Below, piece after piece: positions 1 through 8,239 of a stretch of DNA of 64,000 nucleotides (position 1 is the stretch's first letter; every line of letters starts with the position of its first letter). The notes beneath the pieces were generated by a model. That model saw only the letters and a list, made by a program, of their open reading frames with translations. It did no database searches and was not told the DNA's origin. Made by a program: the position numbers and the translations under genes. Location of the stretch: contig QEVG01000025.1 in NCBI GenBank assembly GCA_003576905.1, positions 1-64,000 on the forward strand. The letters run 5' to 3'. The stretch is from Planctomycetota bacterium (lineage in GTDB: Bacteria; Planctomycetota; Phycisphaerae; UBA1845; UTPLA1).

Positions 1-375
1 GTTGTTCAGGTTTCATTCAGCCTTCCTGCGCAAGGAACGCGGTTTTTCAGGATAAAAAATTATTTGTGCGTGCCCCCGTTCAGGTTTGCTTATCCGGACG
101 TGGCAGCCGTCGGGTGAACATACCGCCACAGGCGGCGCGGTACGCGTCGCCTCGCGCCGGGAGTTTTTCGCTCCGACTCCTTCGTGCCTCTTCCGTCTCC
201 ATTTCACTCGCCCCGTCCCGCGCCCCCGCGCCGTCCCGCGCGCGCCGCGCCGCCTCCAGGAGGAGCAGGCACGACTGCGACGCCCCCACGGCCCGCACCG
301 CCTCGCGTCCGGGCGGAGAGCACACGAGCGCCACACCCCTGCCTTCCCTGTTCCCTGTTCCCTGTTCCCCGCTCC
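1..375. other. Intergenic region at the window edge
   Basis: I see no convincing gene here. Short open frames exist on both strands, but they are arginine/proline-rich, as expected of high-GC noncoding sequence, and they lack a ribosome site or a recognisable domain. The stretch lies downstream of the minus-strand methyltransferase and contains a short tandem repeat near its right end. Confidence 0.6.
344..371. repeat. Short tandem repeat, TTCCCTG units
   Basis: Three exact copies of the heptamer TTCCCTG lie head to tail at 344-364, followed by a degenerate fourth unit. The repeat sits just beyond the stop codon of the methyltransferase gene and is probably noncoding. Confidence 0.8.
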
Positions 376-1281
376 CTATTCCCTTTTCGCCATTTCGACC
401 TCCCCTTCCTCCCGAACCCGCCGCTCGGCGATGCGAATCGCCGCCGCCGAAAGGTCGCTGCCGAGCCAGCGGCGGCGCAGGCGACGGGAAGCCACCAGCG
501 CCGTCCCGCTGCCGCAGAAGAAGTCCGCCACCAGGTCCCCCTCCTGGCTGCTCGCGCGGACGATCCGCTCCAACAGGGCCAGCGGTTTCTGCGTCGGCCA
601 GCCGGCCCGCTGCCGCGAAACCGTCGACAGAAACGGGATGTCCCACACGTCGGTCAGTGCCGGACCAGCGGCATTGAAGTAGAGCGGCCCCTTCTTCGTT
701 GACTTGTACGGCCGACCCGCCGCGTCGCGCTTCAGACCGTCGGTCCGGTACAGGCCCTCGCGCAGCACGTTGAACCGATGCCGCCCCGCTGACTTCGCGT
801 ACAGGAGGATCGTGTCGTGCTTGCGGCCGAACCACTGCTTCGACGACCCGCCCGTGCGGTAGTGCCAGATGATCTCGTTGAGGAAGTTCGCGCCGCCGAA
901 GATCGTATCGAGCATCACCCGGAGGTACGATGCGACGCGCCAATCCACGTGAACGTACAGGCTCCCGTGCCGCGCCAGCAGCCGGTGACACTCCAGCAGG
1001 CGCGGGTGCATGAAGGCCAGGTACCGCTTGAGCCCCCCGGCCCGACTGTCGGCGTAGCTCCCGCCCGATCCGGCATGCCTCCGCGCCTTTCCCGTGAAGA
1101 ACGGCGGGTCGATGTAGATCAGGTCGCAGCATCCGCCGGGCAGGCGCTGCATGAACGGGAGGTTGTCGCCGGCATGAAGCGTGTCGACTGGAACACGCCG
1201 GGCGCGGCGTCCCTGCTTCGCGCCGCCGGTCGAGCCGGGCGCGTGCGTGCGGTCCGCGCGGCGCGCGGGCCGGCGGGTCAT
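376..1281 (-). CDS. Orphan site-specific DNA methyltransferase (amino-MTase, beta-type order)
   Basis: The 301-residue product looks like an S-adenosylmethionine-dependent N6-adenine or N4-cytosine DNA methyltransferase. The catalytic motif DPPF is near residues 58-61, and the AdoMet-binding motif DFFCGSGTAL comes late, near residue 253. Catalytic motif before AdoMet motif is the beta-class order. The ATG at 1281 was chosen because it overlaps the stop of the upstream PAS-HTH gene by four bases (ATGA), which suggests translational coupling. A longer in-frame extension exists, but it would lie inside that gene. No restriction endonuclease is visible nearby, so it is probably a solitary or regulatory methylase. 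The recognition sequence cannot be read from the gene. Confidence 0.85.
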   Translation of the reverse strand: MTRRPARRADRTHAPGSTGGAKQGRRARRVPVDTLHAGDNLPFMQRLPGGCCDLIYIDPPFFTGKARRHAGSGGSYADSRAGGLKRYLAFMHPRLLECHRLLARHGSLYVHVDWRVASYLRVMLDTIFGGANFLNEIIWHYRTGGSSKQWFGRKHDTILLYAKSAGRHRFNVLREGLYRTDGLKRDAAGRPYKSTKKGPLYFNAAGPALTDVWDIPFLSTVSRQRAGWPTQKPLALLERIVRASSQEGDLVADFFCGSGTALVASRRLRRRWLGSDLSAAAIRIAERRVREEGEVEMAKRE

Positions 1282-1925
1282 TCCGGCTCGCCGGGGTGAA
1301 TACCCAGCGCCTCCATGCGCCGATAGAGCCGGCTGCGTGATATCTTCATGAGCTCCGCCGCCTTGTTGCGGTGCCATCTGGCCGCCCGAAGCGCCTTGAT
1401 GATGACCTCTCGCTCGAGCTGCGCCAGCCTGGCATCCAGAAGCAGCTCCCCGGAGCCGTCCGACGATGCCGCCGGCGCGGCGGGCTGGTCGCGCAGGTGC
1501 GAGATTTCCGCACGCAGGTCATCCTCGCGTTCCTTCGACTCGCTGATGTCGCGGACGACGCCGAGAACGCACTCGACATTGCCCATGCGATCCCGCACGG
1601 GCGTGTAGATCGTCTCGACCCAGACATCCGTCCCGTCCCTGCGTCGAATCTGCATGCGCTGCCGGAGGGATTCGGCCGAGCCATCATACAGCGCCCGAGT
1701 CGGACACAGCGCGCCCCACAGCGGCCGCCCCTGCGTATCGTGGCAGTTCATGAACTCTGTGCACTGCCGCCCGACAATCTCGGTAGCGGGATATCCGGTG
1801 ATGCGCTCGCAACCGGCATTGAAGAGGAGAACCCTCCGCTCGCGATCGACGACGAACACGCCGTCGAGGGCGTTCTGAAGGGCTTTTTCCAGGGACACAT
1901 CGTGGGCTCGAGGCGGCATTGGCAT
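1278..1925 (-). CDS. PAS-domain regulator with C-terminal Fis-type HTH
   Basis: This 215-residue protein has an N-terminal PAS domain, a short coiled linker, and a C-terminal Fis/HTH_8 helix-turn-helix in about the last 45 residues (NKAAELMKISRSRLYRRME). This is the architecture of an NtrC-type regulator lacking the central AAA+ sigma-54-activating domain. It therefore probably binds DNA or a partner but cannot itself remodel sigma-54 polymerase. The PAS region has several cysteines (CTEFMNC and GALCPT), which could hold a redox cofactor. The ATG at 1925 has a good upstream site (GGGAGGT). An upstream in-frame start at 2003 would add 26 residues without a clear site. The gene overlaps the methyltransferase start by four bases. 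Confidence 0.8.
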   Translation of the reverse strand: MPMPPRAHDVSLEKALQNALDGVFVVDRERRVLLFNAGCERITGYPATEIVGRQCTEFMNCHDTQGRPLWGALCPTRALYDGSAESLRQRMQIRRRDGTDVWVETIYTPVRDRMGNVECVLGVVRDISESKEREDDLRAEISHLRDQPAAPAASSDGSGELLLDARLAQLEREVIIKALRAARWHRNKAAELMKISRSRLYRRMEALGIHPGEPE

Positions 1926-2120
1926 GGCGATGACCTCCCTGCACTGCCCGGCTCGTCGGCGGCGCAGGCTGCTAACCCCATAAGGATTCTCCCCTATCGG
2001 CATGGGTACTTCAAGGGATGTTTGAGAATGACTTCGGCAATCCTGATGCGGTCCGAATTGTGCAGCGCGTTCGCCGTGTCCGGAATTGATTCGCCCGAAG
2101 TCAACCGATCCGCACGTGCG

Positions 2121-3041
2121 TCAACCGGGTTTGGGGGGCGGCGGTTCGTCCCTGCCGGTTCCGGAGAAGTGATAGTTGCTGGGCCGATCTTCCCCCGCGC
2201 CGTCTTCGCGAAACGAGCCGTCGGTGTTGGTTCGATAGCCGAGCTTACGCGGCAAAAGCGTTTCACCATGGCCGTCGCAGAAAATCGTGTTGACCTTGGC
2301 GAGGTGTCGCGGATCGACGGCGGTGCGCGGACTTTCGGCATCGCCGGAGCCTCGATCGGACTGGGCTGTGAGGCGCGGCGGGTCGAGCGACCAGCCGTGA
2401 TTTCCCCATGCGGCGTAGTTCGACCCGCGCTTGTCGTAATTCTGACGGGCCGAGGTCGGAAACCCGGCAGACGTGCCCATGCTGTCCGCGGCCAGGACGG
2501 TGCTGCCGAAACTGAAGACCGACGACCGATTCACCGGGAAATTATGGAACTTCCCGGCGGTCTTGCGCGCGTTGCCGAGAAACTGGTAGTTGTAGCCGTA
2601 GGCGGCATTGCGATCACCGACCCAGTCCGGAACGGTTGGGCAGAAATAGCTTGGATCGTCGTAATCCTGGCGCTCGACATCAGTGCGCGGGGCGAGGTAG
2701 GCAAATGTTCCGACGTAGCGGCCCATTGTCGCCGCCCAGGGCGGGCGAAAGCGAAGCCCATTCCCTACTTCGTACCAGTTCGCGGGGTTGCCCGTACCAC
2801 CGCCGGCATTTGCCATCTTGCCGGGGACGGAGACGTCGTCGTTGTCGTCGGCGTACATATGCCAGCCCGCGCCAAGGCTGCGGAGGCGGCTGAGGCAAAG
2901 GGAGGACTGGCTCTGCTGTCGCGCGCCGGAAAGAGACGGCAGGAGAATGGCGAGAACAAGGGAGATGATGGCAATGACCACCAGGAGTTCAATGAGAGAA
3001 ACGCCGCCGCGCCGCCGCATCAGATTCGCCCCACTGGACAT
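2121..3041 (-). CDS. Prepilin-type N-terminal methylation / H-X9-DG domain protein
   Basis: The 306-residue protein starts with a short basic leader and a type IV pilin-like hydrophobic segment (GVSLIELLVVIAII), which a prepilin peptidase would cleave at the Gly-Val junction. Near the C-terminus it has His, nine residues, then Asp-Gly (H-LAKVNTIFC-DG). That motif marks the DUF1559-like pseudopilins that are greatly expanded in Planctomycetota. It is probably an exported or envelope-anchored pseudopilin of unknown specific role. No pilus or secretion operon surrounds it. A second in-frame ATG at 3020 would give a shorter leader and is equally possible. Confidence 0.88.
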   Translation of the reverse strand: MSSGANLMRRRGGVSLIELLVVIAIISLVLAILLPSLSGARQQSQSSLCLSRLRSLGAGWHMYADDNDDVSVPGKMANAGGGTGNPANWYEVGNGLRFRPPWAATMGRYVGTFAYLAPRTDVERQDYDDPSYFCPTVPDWVGDRNAAYGYNYQFLGNARKTAGKFHNFPVNRSSVFSFGSTVLAADSMGTSAGFPTSARQNYDKRGSNYAAWGNHGWSLDPPRLTAQSDRGSGDAESPRTAVDPRHLAKVNTIFCDGHGETLLPRKLGYRTNTDGSFREDGAGEDRPSNYHFSGTGRDEPPPPKPG

Positions 3042-3159
3042 CCCATGAGGCTACTGGCTCATAAACTGAATCGCAAGCAAGAACACCGATCGCTCCGCAC
3101 GCTCGGCGAACAGCCGTTCGCGCGCGGCCCAGCCGCATGGTACGGATCGAACTGCTTCG

Positions 3160-4005
3160 TCAGCCAATGAACTCGATCTCACCCGGGTCCGGGACAAGCG
3201 CCGCGCGGGCGGCCTCGGCAAGCAGCCGGCGCACGGCCCCCCTGCCGCGCTCGCCGTAGTCGAGTGTCCACTTGTTGACATACATTTCCACGAACTGATC
3301 TGTCAGCGCGGTGTCAAGCCCGCGGCCGAAGGTGAGGGCGTATTCGATTGCTTCGCGGCGGTGATCGAGCCCATACTGGATCGACTGCTTCAGCAGGCGG
3401 GCGACTTCGAGCATCCGTTCACGCCCCAGGTCGCGCCGAATCACGTTGCCGCCCAGCGGAAGGGGCAGATCGGTCCGGGACATCCACCATTCGGCGACGT
3501 CGACGACCTTGTGAAGCCCCTGCCGGGCATATGTAAGCTGCGCCTCGTGGATGATCAGTCCGGCGTCGACCTCGCCGCGAAGAACGGCGTCGGGAATCTC
3601 GTCGAACATCACGACCTTGTGCCGAAAGGTGCCTCGACCAAGGCACAAATTGAGAGCAAGAAAGGCCGTGGTCCGTTCACCGGGCACGGCGATGAGCGTT
3701 CCGGCCAGGTCGGAGACGGCCTGCGGCCGGCGTGCAATGACCATCGGGCCGTAGCCGTCGCCCATGCTGCAACCGCAGCCGAGAAGGGCGTAGCGGTCTT
3801 TCACGAAGGGATAGCTGTGGATGGAAATCGCAGAGACTTCCAGTTCGCCGGCCTCGGCCCGGCGGTTGAGCGACTCGATGTCGGCCATCTCGTGGGTGAA
3901 GCGGTACGGACCCGTTTCGATCTTGTCCTTCGCAAGGGCGTAGAACATGAAGGCGTCATCGGGGTCCGGTGAATGTCCGACTCGAATTTCAATGGGGTCG
4001 CTCAT
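3160..4005 (-). CDS. mqnD: 1,4-dihydroxy-6-naphthoate synthase (futalosine menaquinone pathway)
   Basis: The 281-residue product matches the MqnD family. It begins with the characteristic HSPDPDDAFMFYAL segment and keeps the periplasmic-binding-protein-like fold of MqnA/MqnD. MqnD converts cyclic dehypoxanthinyl futalosine to 1,4-dihydroxy-6-naphthoate in the alternative menaquinone pathway, a cytosolic reaction. The ATG at 4005 is preceded by GAGGAA at a good distance. No other mqn genes lie in the window, so the pathway genes are scattered. The length is normal and no key region appears to be missing. Confidence 0.9.
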   Translation of the reverse strand: MSDPIEIRVGHSPDPDDAFMFYALAKDKIETGPYRFTHEMADIESLNRRAEAGELEVSAISIHSYPFVKDRYALLGCGCSMGDGYGPMVIARRPQAVSDLAGTLIAVPGERTTAFLALNLCLGRGTFRHKVVMFDEIPDAVLRGEVDAGLIIHEAQLTYARQGLHKVVDVAEWWMSRTDLPLPLGGNVIRRDLGRERMLEVARLLKQSIQYGLDHRREAIEYALTFGRGLDTALTDQFVEMYVNKWTLDYGERGRGAVRRLLAEAARAALVPDPGEIEFIG

Positions 4006-4049
4006 CGCGCGCGCTTCCTCGGCGGGTGGGTCATGGACACCAACGCGGG

Positions 4050-4055
4050 ATTATA
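4050..4055 (-). promoter_or_regulatory. Candidate -10 box upstream of mqnD
   Basis: Read on the minus strand this is a perfect TATAAT, about 45 bases before the mqnD start. No good -35 hexamer is visible at 17 bases, so the assignment rests on the -10 match and the position alone. Confidence 0.4.
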
Positions 4056-4165
4056 ACGGAGAACCGCCGGTCGCACAGACGCGCGGCGGCGTGTTACGCG
4101 TGTTACAGTGCTTTCAAATCGGATGTGCAGGCGAGCGGGCGATCGCCGACGCGGCGGCCGGAGTG

Positions 4166-4729
4166 TCAGCGCGAACGGCTCGAAAGCATTTCGTTGACGA
4201 CCTGGACCAGGAGATTGCGGTTGGCCTCGTCAAGGCTGGACATCGCGGTACAGAAACGGTCGAGGCGTGCCCTTTCGTCCATGTATCCGCGAATGGAGGG
4301 CATCAGGCGCATGGCGTCGCGGACCACGCCGCGAAGCTGAAGCAGCGACTCGTCACTCCCGTCGGCGGCGAGGCGCTCCATCTCTTTTTCCAGGCGGGCA
4401 AGTTCGTTCATCCAGTCGTGGAGATTGTTTTCCATCTTCAGGTAGCTTTCGGCGTCTCCCACGACGAGGCTGCGAAGGACGGCCTTATCCTCCTCGGAGA
4501 GCGGGCGACCGCCGCGCAGGTTGGATAGCGCGGCCTTGGCGCGGTCGCCGAGATTCTCTTGCTGCATCTCGCGCAAGCGCACATCGAAACGCCCGAGCTG
4601 CTGCTCCAGAGTTTCGAAGGCCTCGACCGACGGACGTCGACCCGCCTCCCGGATGAGCATGTTCAGGCCCTCGATCGTAGACATCACGTCGCGTTGGGTT
4701 GCGGCTGGCACAAGAACATCCTCCCACAT
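4166..4729 (-). CDS. Hypothetical protein, predicted coiled coil
   Basis: This 187-residue protein is not one I recognise. It is rich in Leu, Glu, Arg and Met, with a helical pattern throughout and no cysteine motif, signal peptide or membrane segment, so a cytosolic helical or coiled-coil protein is likely. The start is uncertain. ATG at 4729 gives the length used here and ATG at 4684 would remove 15 residues; neither has a clear ribosome site. It is divergent from the acetyltransferase gene and is separated from mqnD by a promoter-containing gap. Confidence 0.6.
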   Translation of the reverse strand: MWEDVLVPAATQRDVMSTIEGLNMLIREAGRRPSVEAFETLEQQLGRFDVRLREMQQENLGDRAKAALSNLRGGRPLSEEDKAVLRSLVVGDAESYLKMENNLHDWMNELARLEKEMERLAADGSDESLLQLRGVVRDAMRLMPSIRGYMDERARLDRFCTAMSSLDEANRNLLVQVVNEMLSSRSR

Positions 4730-4897
4730 CGGTCGACGGTTACAGTGCGGCTCCGCCGCCGGTCTCGGTGCGGAGACGGCCCGGCGAATACCGCCGGACT
4801 CGATTTGCCTATCGGCCCGCGGGGGGCGAAACTTATCCAAACAGCCGGCGATCGGGAGGAAGCGCTCTCCCCCACCGGTACCGCCGCGAGGATCGCG

Positions 4898-5443
4898 ATG
4901 ATTATTCGCCCCGTCACATCTTCGGACATTGCGGAGGTCGCGGCGGTGCAGGCGGCAAGCTGGAAGGCCGCTTATCGGGGCCTGATGCCGGATGCGGGTC
5001 TCGATGCGGTGTCTGCGACGGATTTCGCACACGATTGGCGGATTCTCGTGAACGACGCATCGAGATCCAACCTGCTCGTCGAGTACGAGGGCCGCGTGGC
5101 GGGATACGTTTCATTCGGGCCTGGTCACGATACCGACGTGTCCGGACAGGCGGCCGGCGAAATTCACGGGCTTTACCTTGCGCCGGCGTACTGGAGGATG
5201 GGGCTTGGCCGCGCACTGTGCCAGGCGGCGGTGCAGAGCCTATGGGGTGCCGGATACCACGTGATCGTTCTGTGGGTGCTCAGTGGCAACATGCAGGCGC
5301 GCGGGTTTTATGAGAGAGCGGGATTCGCGCTTGAGCCGGGCCGGGAGAAGACCGTCCGGAAGTTCGGCGCAGACCTTCACCATGTTCGCTACCGCATGAC
5401 GGCGTGGGCGACGCCGCAGACATCGCGGAATGACAACGCGTAA
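4898..5443 (+). CDS. GNAT-family N-acetyltransferase
   Basis: The 181-residue protein has the GNAT fold signatures. The N-terminal beta-strand IIRPVTSSDI is followed by the acetyl-CoA-binding motif A (YWRMGLGRALC) near residue 95, and by the late N-x-x-A-R-G-F-Y-E-x-x-G-F element. The family transfers acetyl groups from acetyl-CoA to amines; the substrate here cannot be told. ATG at 4898 has GAGG eight bases upstream and begins exactly at the conserved first strand. A longer open frame starting near 4559 is antisense to the neighbouring gene and is rejected. Confidence 0.9.
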   Translation: MIIRPVTSSDIAEVAAVQAASWKAAYRGLMPDAGLDAVSATDFAHDWRILVNDASRSNLLVEYEGRVAGYVSFGPGHDTDVSGQAAGEIHGLYLAPAYWRMGLGRALCQAAVQSLWGAGYHVIVLWVLSGNMQARGFYERAGFALEPGREKTVRKFGADLHHVRYRMTAWATPQTSRNDNA

Positions 5444-5472
5444 CCTTGAATCGCGACCCGGCGCGACGCCGG

Positions 5473-5652
5473 TCACATCGCGGTTTCGCCGCCGCCGAAC
5501 AACGTGTCGAGGTTGAGCTGGCCGCTGACGAGCTGAATGACGAGGTTAATAACGAAGAGGACCCCGTAAATCGGGATGATTCCCAGAATCCCCCCCAGAC
5601 CGCCGCCGAGACCACCAAAAAGGCCGCTCAGACCACTGAGAAAACCGAACAT
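5473..5652 (-). CDS. Small glycine-rich membrane peptide (59 aa)
   Basis: A 59-residue open frame starts at 5652 behind a near-ideal ribosome site (GAGGAG, seven bases). Its first third is a Phe/Leu/Gly run with repeated GLGG-like units. A hydrophobic membrane-spanning segment (IIPIYGVLFVINLVIQLV) and a short polar tail follow. I do not recognise a family. The strong ribosome site and one clear transmembrane helix argue that it is expressed. Longer upstream extension of the frame is not supported. It is convergent with the acetyltransferase gene. Confidence 0.65.
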   Translation of the reverse strand: MFGFLSGLSGLFGGLGGGLGGILGIIPIYGVLFVINLVIQLVSGQLNLDTLFGGGETAM

Positions 5653-5890
5653 GCACGTACTCCTCACGAGCCCAGAGATACTCAAACACTGCCTGAGTGA
5701 GAGGCTTTCGAGACAAAAGGATACCGGCGCGGCGACTGAACGGTCAAGCACCCGGTCGCCCGACAAAAGCAGGCCCCTGGCCAGCCGGGGGGCGGAAATG
5801 AGGAAAACCGACCCGCGCGGACAAGCGTATGGACATTCATAGGCGCCGGCAAGACGGAACGCGGCGCGAACTCGTCGAGGAGAAAACCCC

Positions 5891-6415
5891 ATGCCGGCGC
5901 GACTGCCCTGGTTCGAGCGGAAATGGACCTTCAACCTACCGGCGGACGTGTACCCCGATATTCTCGAGCGGCTGTACGGCACGCCGCCGCGCCTTGAGGA
6001 GATGATCCGCGGGATCAGTGCCGAATTATTGACACGCCGGGAGCGCGAGGGAACCTGGTCGATTCAGGAGAACATCGGTCATCTCATCGATCTCGACGAA
6101 TTGCACGACGCGCGAATAGGGGACTTCCTCGCAGGAGCGGCCGTGCTGCGGGCCGCGGACCTGACGAACCGGCGCACGCACTCGGCCGGGTACAACGACC
6201 GTCCTGTCCAGGAAATCTGCGCGGCGTTCCGCCGCCGGCGCGGGGAAATAGTGGCGCGGCTCGAGTCCCTGCGGCCCGAGGACTTCGCCCGATCAAGCCG
6301 CCATCCGCGTCTGGACGTCCCGATGCGGCTCGTGGACATGTGCATCTTTGCGGCGGACCACGATGACTATCACCTGGCGCGCATGCGCGAACTGCTGCGA
6401 ATGTTTACGAACTGA
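5891..6415 (+). CDS. DinB/YfiT-like putative metal-dependent protein
   Basis: The 174-residue protein has the four-helix pattern of the DinB superfamily. The histidines are spaced as expected for the metal site: one in WSIQENIGHLIDLDE near residue 60 and a pair in DHDDYHLARM near residue 160. Some members of the superfamily are thiol transferases for bacillithiol or mycothiol; many have no known substrate. A clear GAGGAG site precedes the ATG at 5891. It is not obviously in an operon. Confidence 0.82.
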   Translation: MPARLPWFERKWTFNLPADVYPDILERLYGTPPRLEEMIRGISAELLTRREREGTWSIQENIGHLIDLDELHDARIGDFLAGAAVLRAADLTNRRTHSAGYNDRPVQEICAAFRRRRGEIVARLESLRPEDFARSSRHPRLDVPMRLVDMCIFAADHDDYHLARMRELLRMFTN

Positions 6416-6434
6416 GCACGGCACGCAGGCGCGG

Positions 6435-7805
6435 CTACCGCGATTCAATTCCAAATTCGACGGCCTGCCCGACGATGCGAACGTTTCGGCCGTTTAGGGT
6501 CGTCGCCAGATTCAACTGAGCAATACCGCCGGGGATTTCCGGGCTGACCGAAACGCCGGCCCTGATGTTCGCGCCCCATATGTCAAACTCGCCGTCCACC
6601 TCGACTTTTTCCGCCTTGCAATGCAACGTGCGGTCGCGGATCCGGATTTCCTTCTCACCCAGGTTGGTCCTGCGTGCCCCGGGATGCGTGAGGGGGTGCG
6701 ATTGAGGATCAATGAGGCGCGTGACGTAAAAGGTCTTGGTCAGTACATCCTCTTCGCCCCGGTCGCCCTCGGCTTCGCGCTGAATCATCAGGCGATCGGG
6801 AGATTTTCTGACAAGGGTCGCGCGCACCCGAGCGGGCGTTTTCCTGCGTCCATCCTGCAGATATCCGTCAAAAATCACCCAGGCACCCGGTTCGAACCGC
6901 GCCCATCGTCGGTAGTCCGGATTCTCGACCTGCTGTTCGTCGCCTGAGACGCGTGCCACGCTGGTCCTGGCCGGCGCGGCCGCGACGAGCGGGGCCACAA
7001 ACTGCTGGACAAACGGCGTCTTAACGGAATCCGTATGACCACCGAAATGTCCGTACCGCGCAAACTGCGGGTTCCATGGAATCACGCTGATCTTTCGATA
7101 TTGCGATCTCGTCTCCCCCGAGGCACCCGCCGGCAGTCGGGCTCCATTCACACCGATGGTCCCGGCGGCGGCCGATGTTCGGTCGGCTGTCCCCGCAACG
7201 GGGACTGCGACGAGCAGGACCTCGTCGCGCTGCGACGTGAAGATGTACATTCGGCCCGATACATGTCGAAGTGCCTCGGTCAGATCATGCGTGGAACTAA
7301 GCGAGCCTGAGAGCATGATGACGTTTTGGATCATGGTCTGTGGCGGAAGCGCCTCCAGCGCGTAGGCAACAACAGCCGTGCCGGCCGAAAGTCCCATCAA
7401 ATGAACCGGAGCTCCGGGATGTTCGGACTGATACTCAACGATTTTCTGAGCGAGCTGCCTTCCCTTTTGCTTTTTGTATTCGACCGTTGCGGTCTGGTCC
7501 GCGAAAACCCCAAAGCCCGTCTCCCATGGGAACATCTCGCCCGCGCCCTCGTAGCCGGCATTGAGGAGGCCGTTGCGAACCCCGCCGGCCCAGTTTGAGA
7601 AGAGTCCCCCACCGCCCGCGCCGTCGCAGTAAAAGATGTATCCGCGGGTCATTCGTTCGGCGCGATCGGGCATGGCCTGAGAACAGCCGGAAGCGAGTGT
7701 TGCCACGAGTCCAAGGGGAAGCAGTATCCGGGCCATGAATCCCGCCGCGGCGCGGTAATCCCTGCGCCCCGAGTTACTGCACGAAACGGGACATGAATAT
7801 GACAT
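6435..7805 (-). CDS. Lipoprotein with alpha/beta-hydrolase-like domain
   Basis: The 456-residue protein carries a lipoprotein signal (LVATLASGC), so it is likely lipid-anchored. The mature part contains HLMGLSAGTAVV near residue 140, a nucleophile-elbow GxSxG motif of serine hydrolases, but I cannot place the remaining triad residues with certainty. The last ~150 residues look like a separate beta-rich domain. ATG at 7805 has an excellent site (AAGGAG, six bases) but gives a 23-residue polar stretch before the signal. An internal ATG at 7737 gives a classic signal but has no site. Substrate unknown. Confidence 0.72.
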   Translation of the reverse strand: MSYSCPVSCSNSGRRDYRAAAGFMARILLPLGLVATLASGCSQAMPDRAERMTRGYIFYCDGAGGGGLFSNWAGGVRNGLLNAGYEGAGEMFPWETGFGVFADQTATVEYKKQKGRQLAQKIVEYQSEHPGAPVHLMGLSAGTAVVAYALEALPPQTMIQNVIMLSGSLSSTHDLTEALRHVSGRMYIFTSQRDEVLLVAVPVAGTADRTSAAAGTIGVNGARLPAGASGETRSQYRKISVIPWNPQFARYGHFGGHTDSVKTPFVQQFVAPLVAAAPARTSVARVSGDEQQVENPDYRRWARFEPGAWVIFDGYLQDGRRKTPARVRATLVRKSPDRLMIQREAEGDRGEEDVLTKTFYVTRLIDPQSHPLTHPGARRTNLGEKEIRIRDRTLHCKAEKVEVDGEFDIWGANIRAGVSVSPEIPGGIAQLNLATTLNGRNVRIVGQAVEFGIESR

Positions 7806-8023
7806 GAGACTCTCCTTGCTGACTGGCCTGCGGCAATGCCGGTGTCCTGGCATTCGAGGTGACCCGCATGACGGGATCGTTGCTCCAATCCGGCAACATC
7901 GCCTCCGAACGTTCTAATGGAAAGGGACGAATCGCGGTACCCAGCAAGCGCGGCAGGCGGAACAGGCCCCTCGCGGGCGACAGCGGGGCAAAAAACCTCG
8001 TCCGCGATGAATGAATGGGGAAC

Positions 8024-8096
<73 letters not shown>

Positions 8097-8239
8097 GGCG
8101 GTTTCGACTGGAAACCTCTCGCCGCCTCTCGGCGGTCATCGCATTATGAAGAGGGGGCGCGGCGTTCGCAAGGGGAATCGATCGCGGGGTTCCCTCGCTC
8201 GCCTACCATGGAGGCCGACGGACCGGCCCGCGCGCCGGT

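Noticed and set aside
376-1281. Complete restriction-modification or defence system around the methylase
   Set aside because: The neighbours are a regulator, a pseudopilin and mqnD; no nuclease or specificity gene is visible on this side of the edge.
1371-3170. A 599-codon plus-strand frame
   Set aside because: It spans the antisense of two convincing minus-strand genes and the gap between them; no motif or ribosome site supports it.
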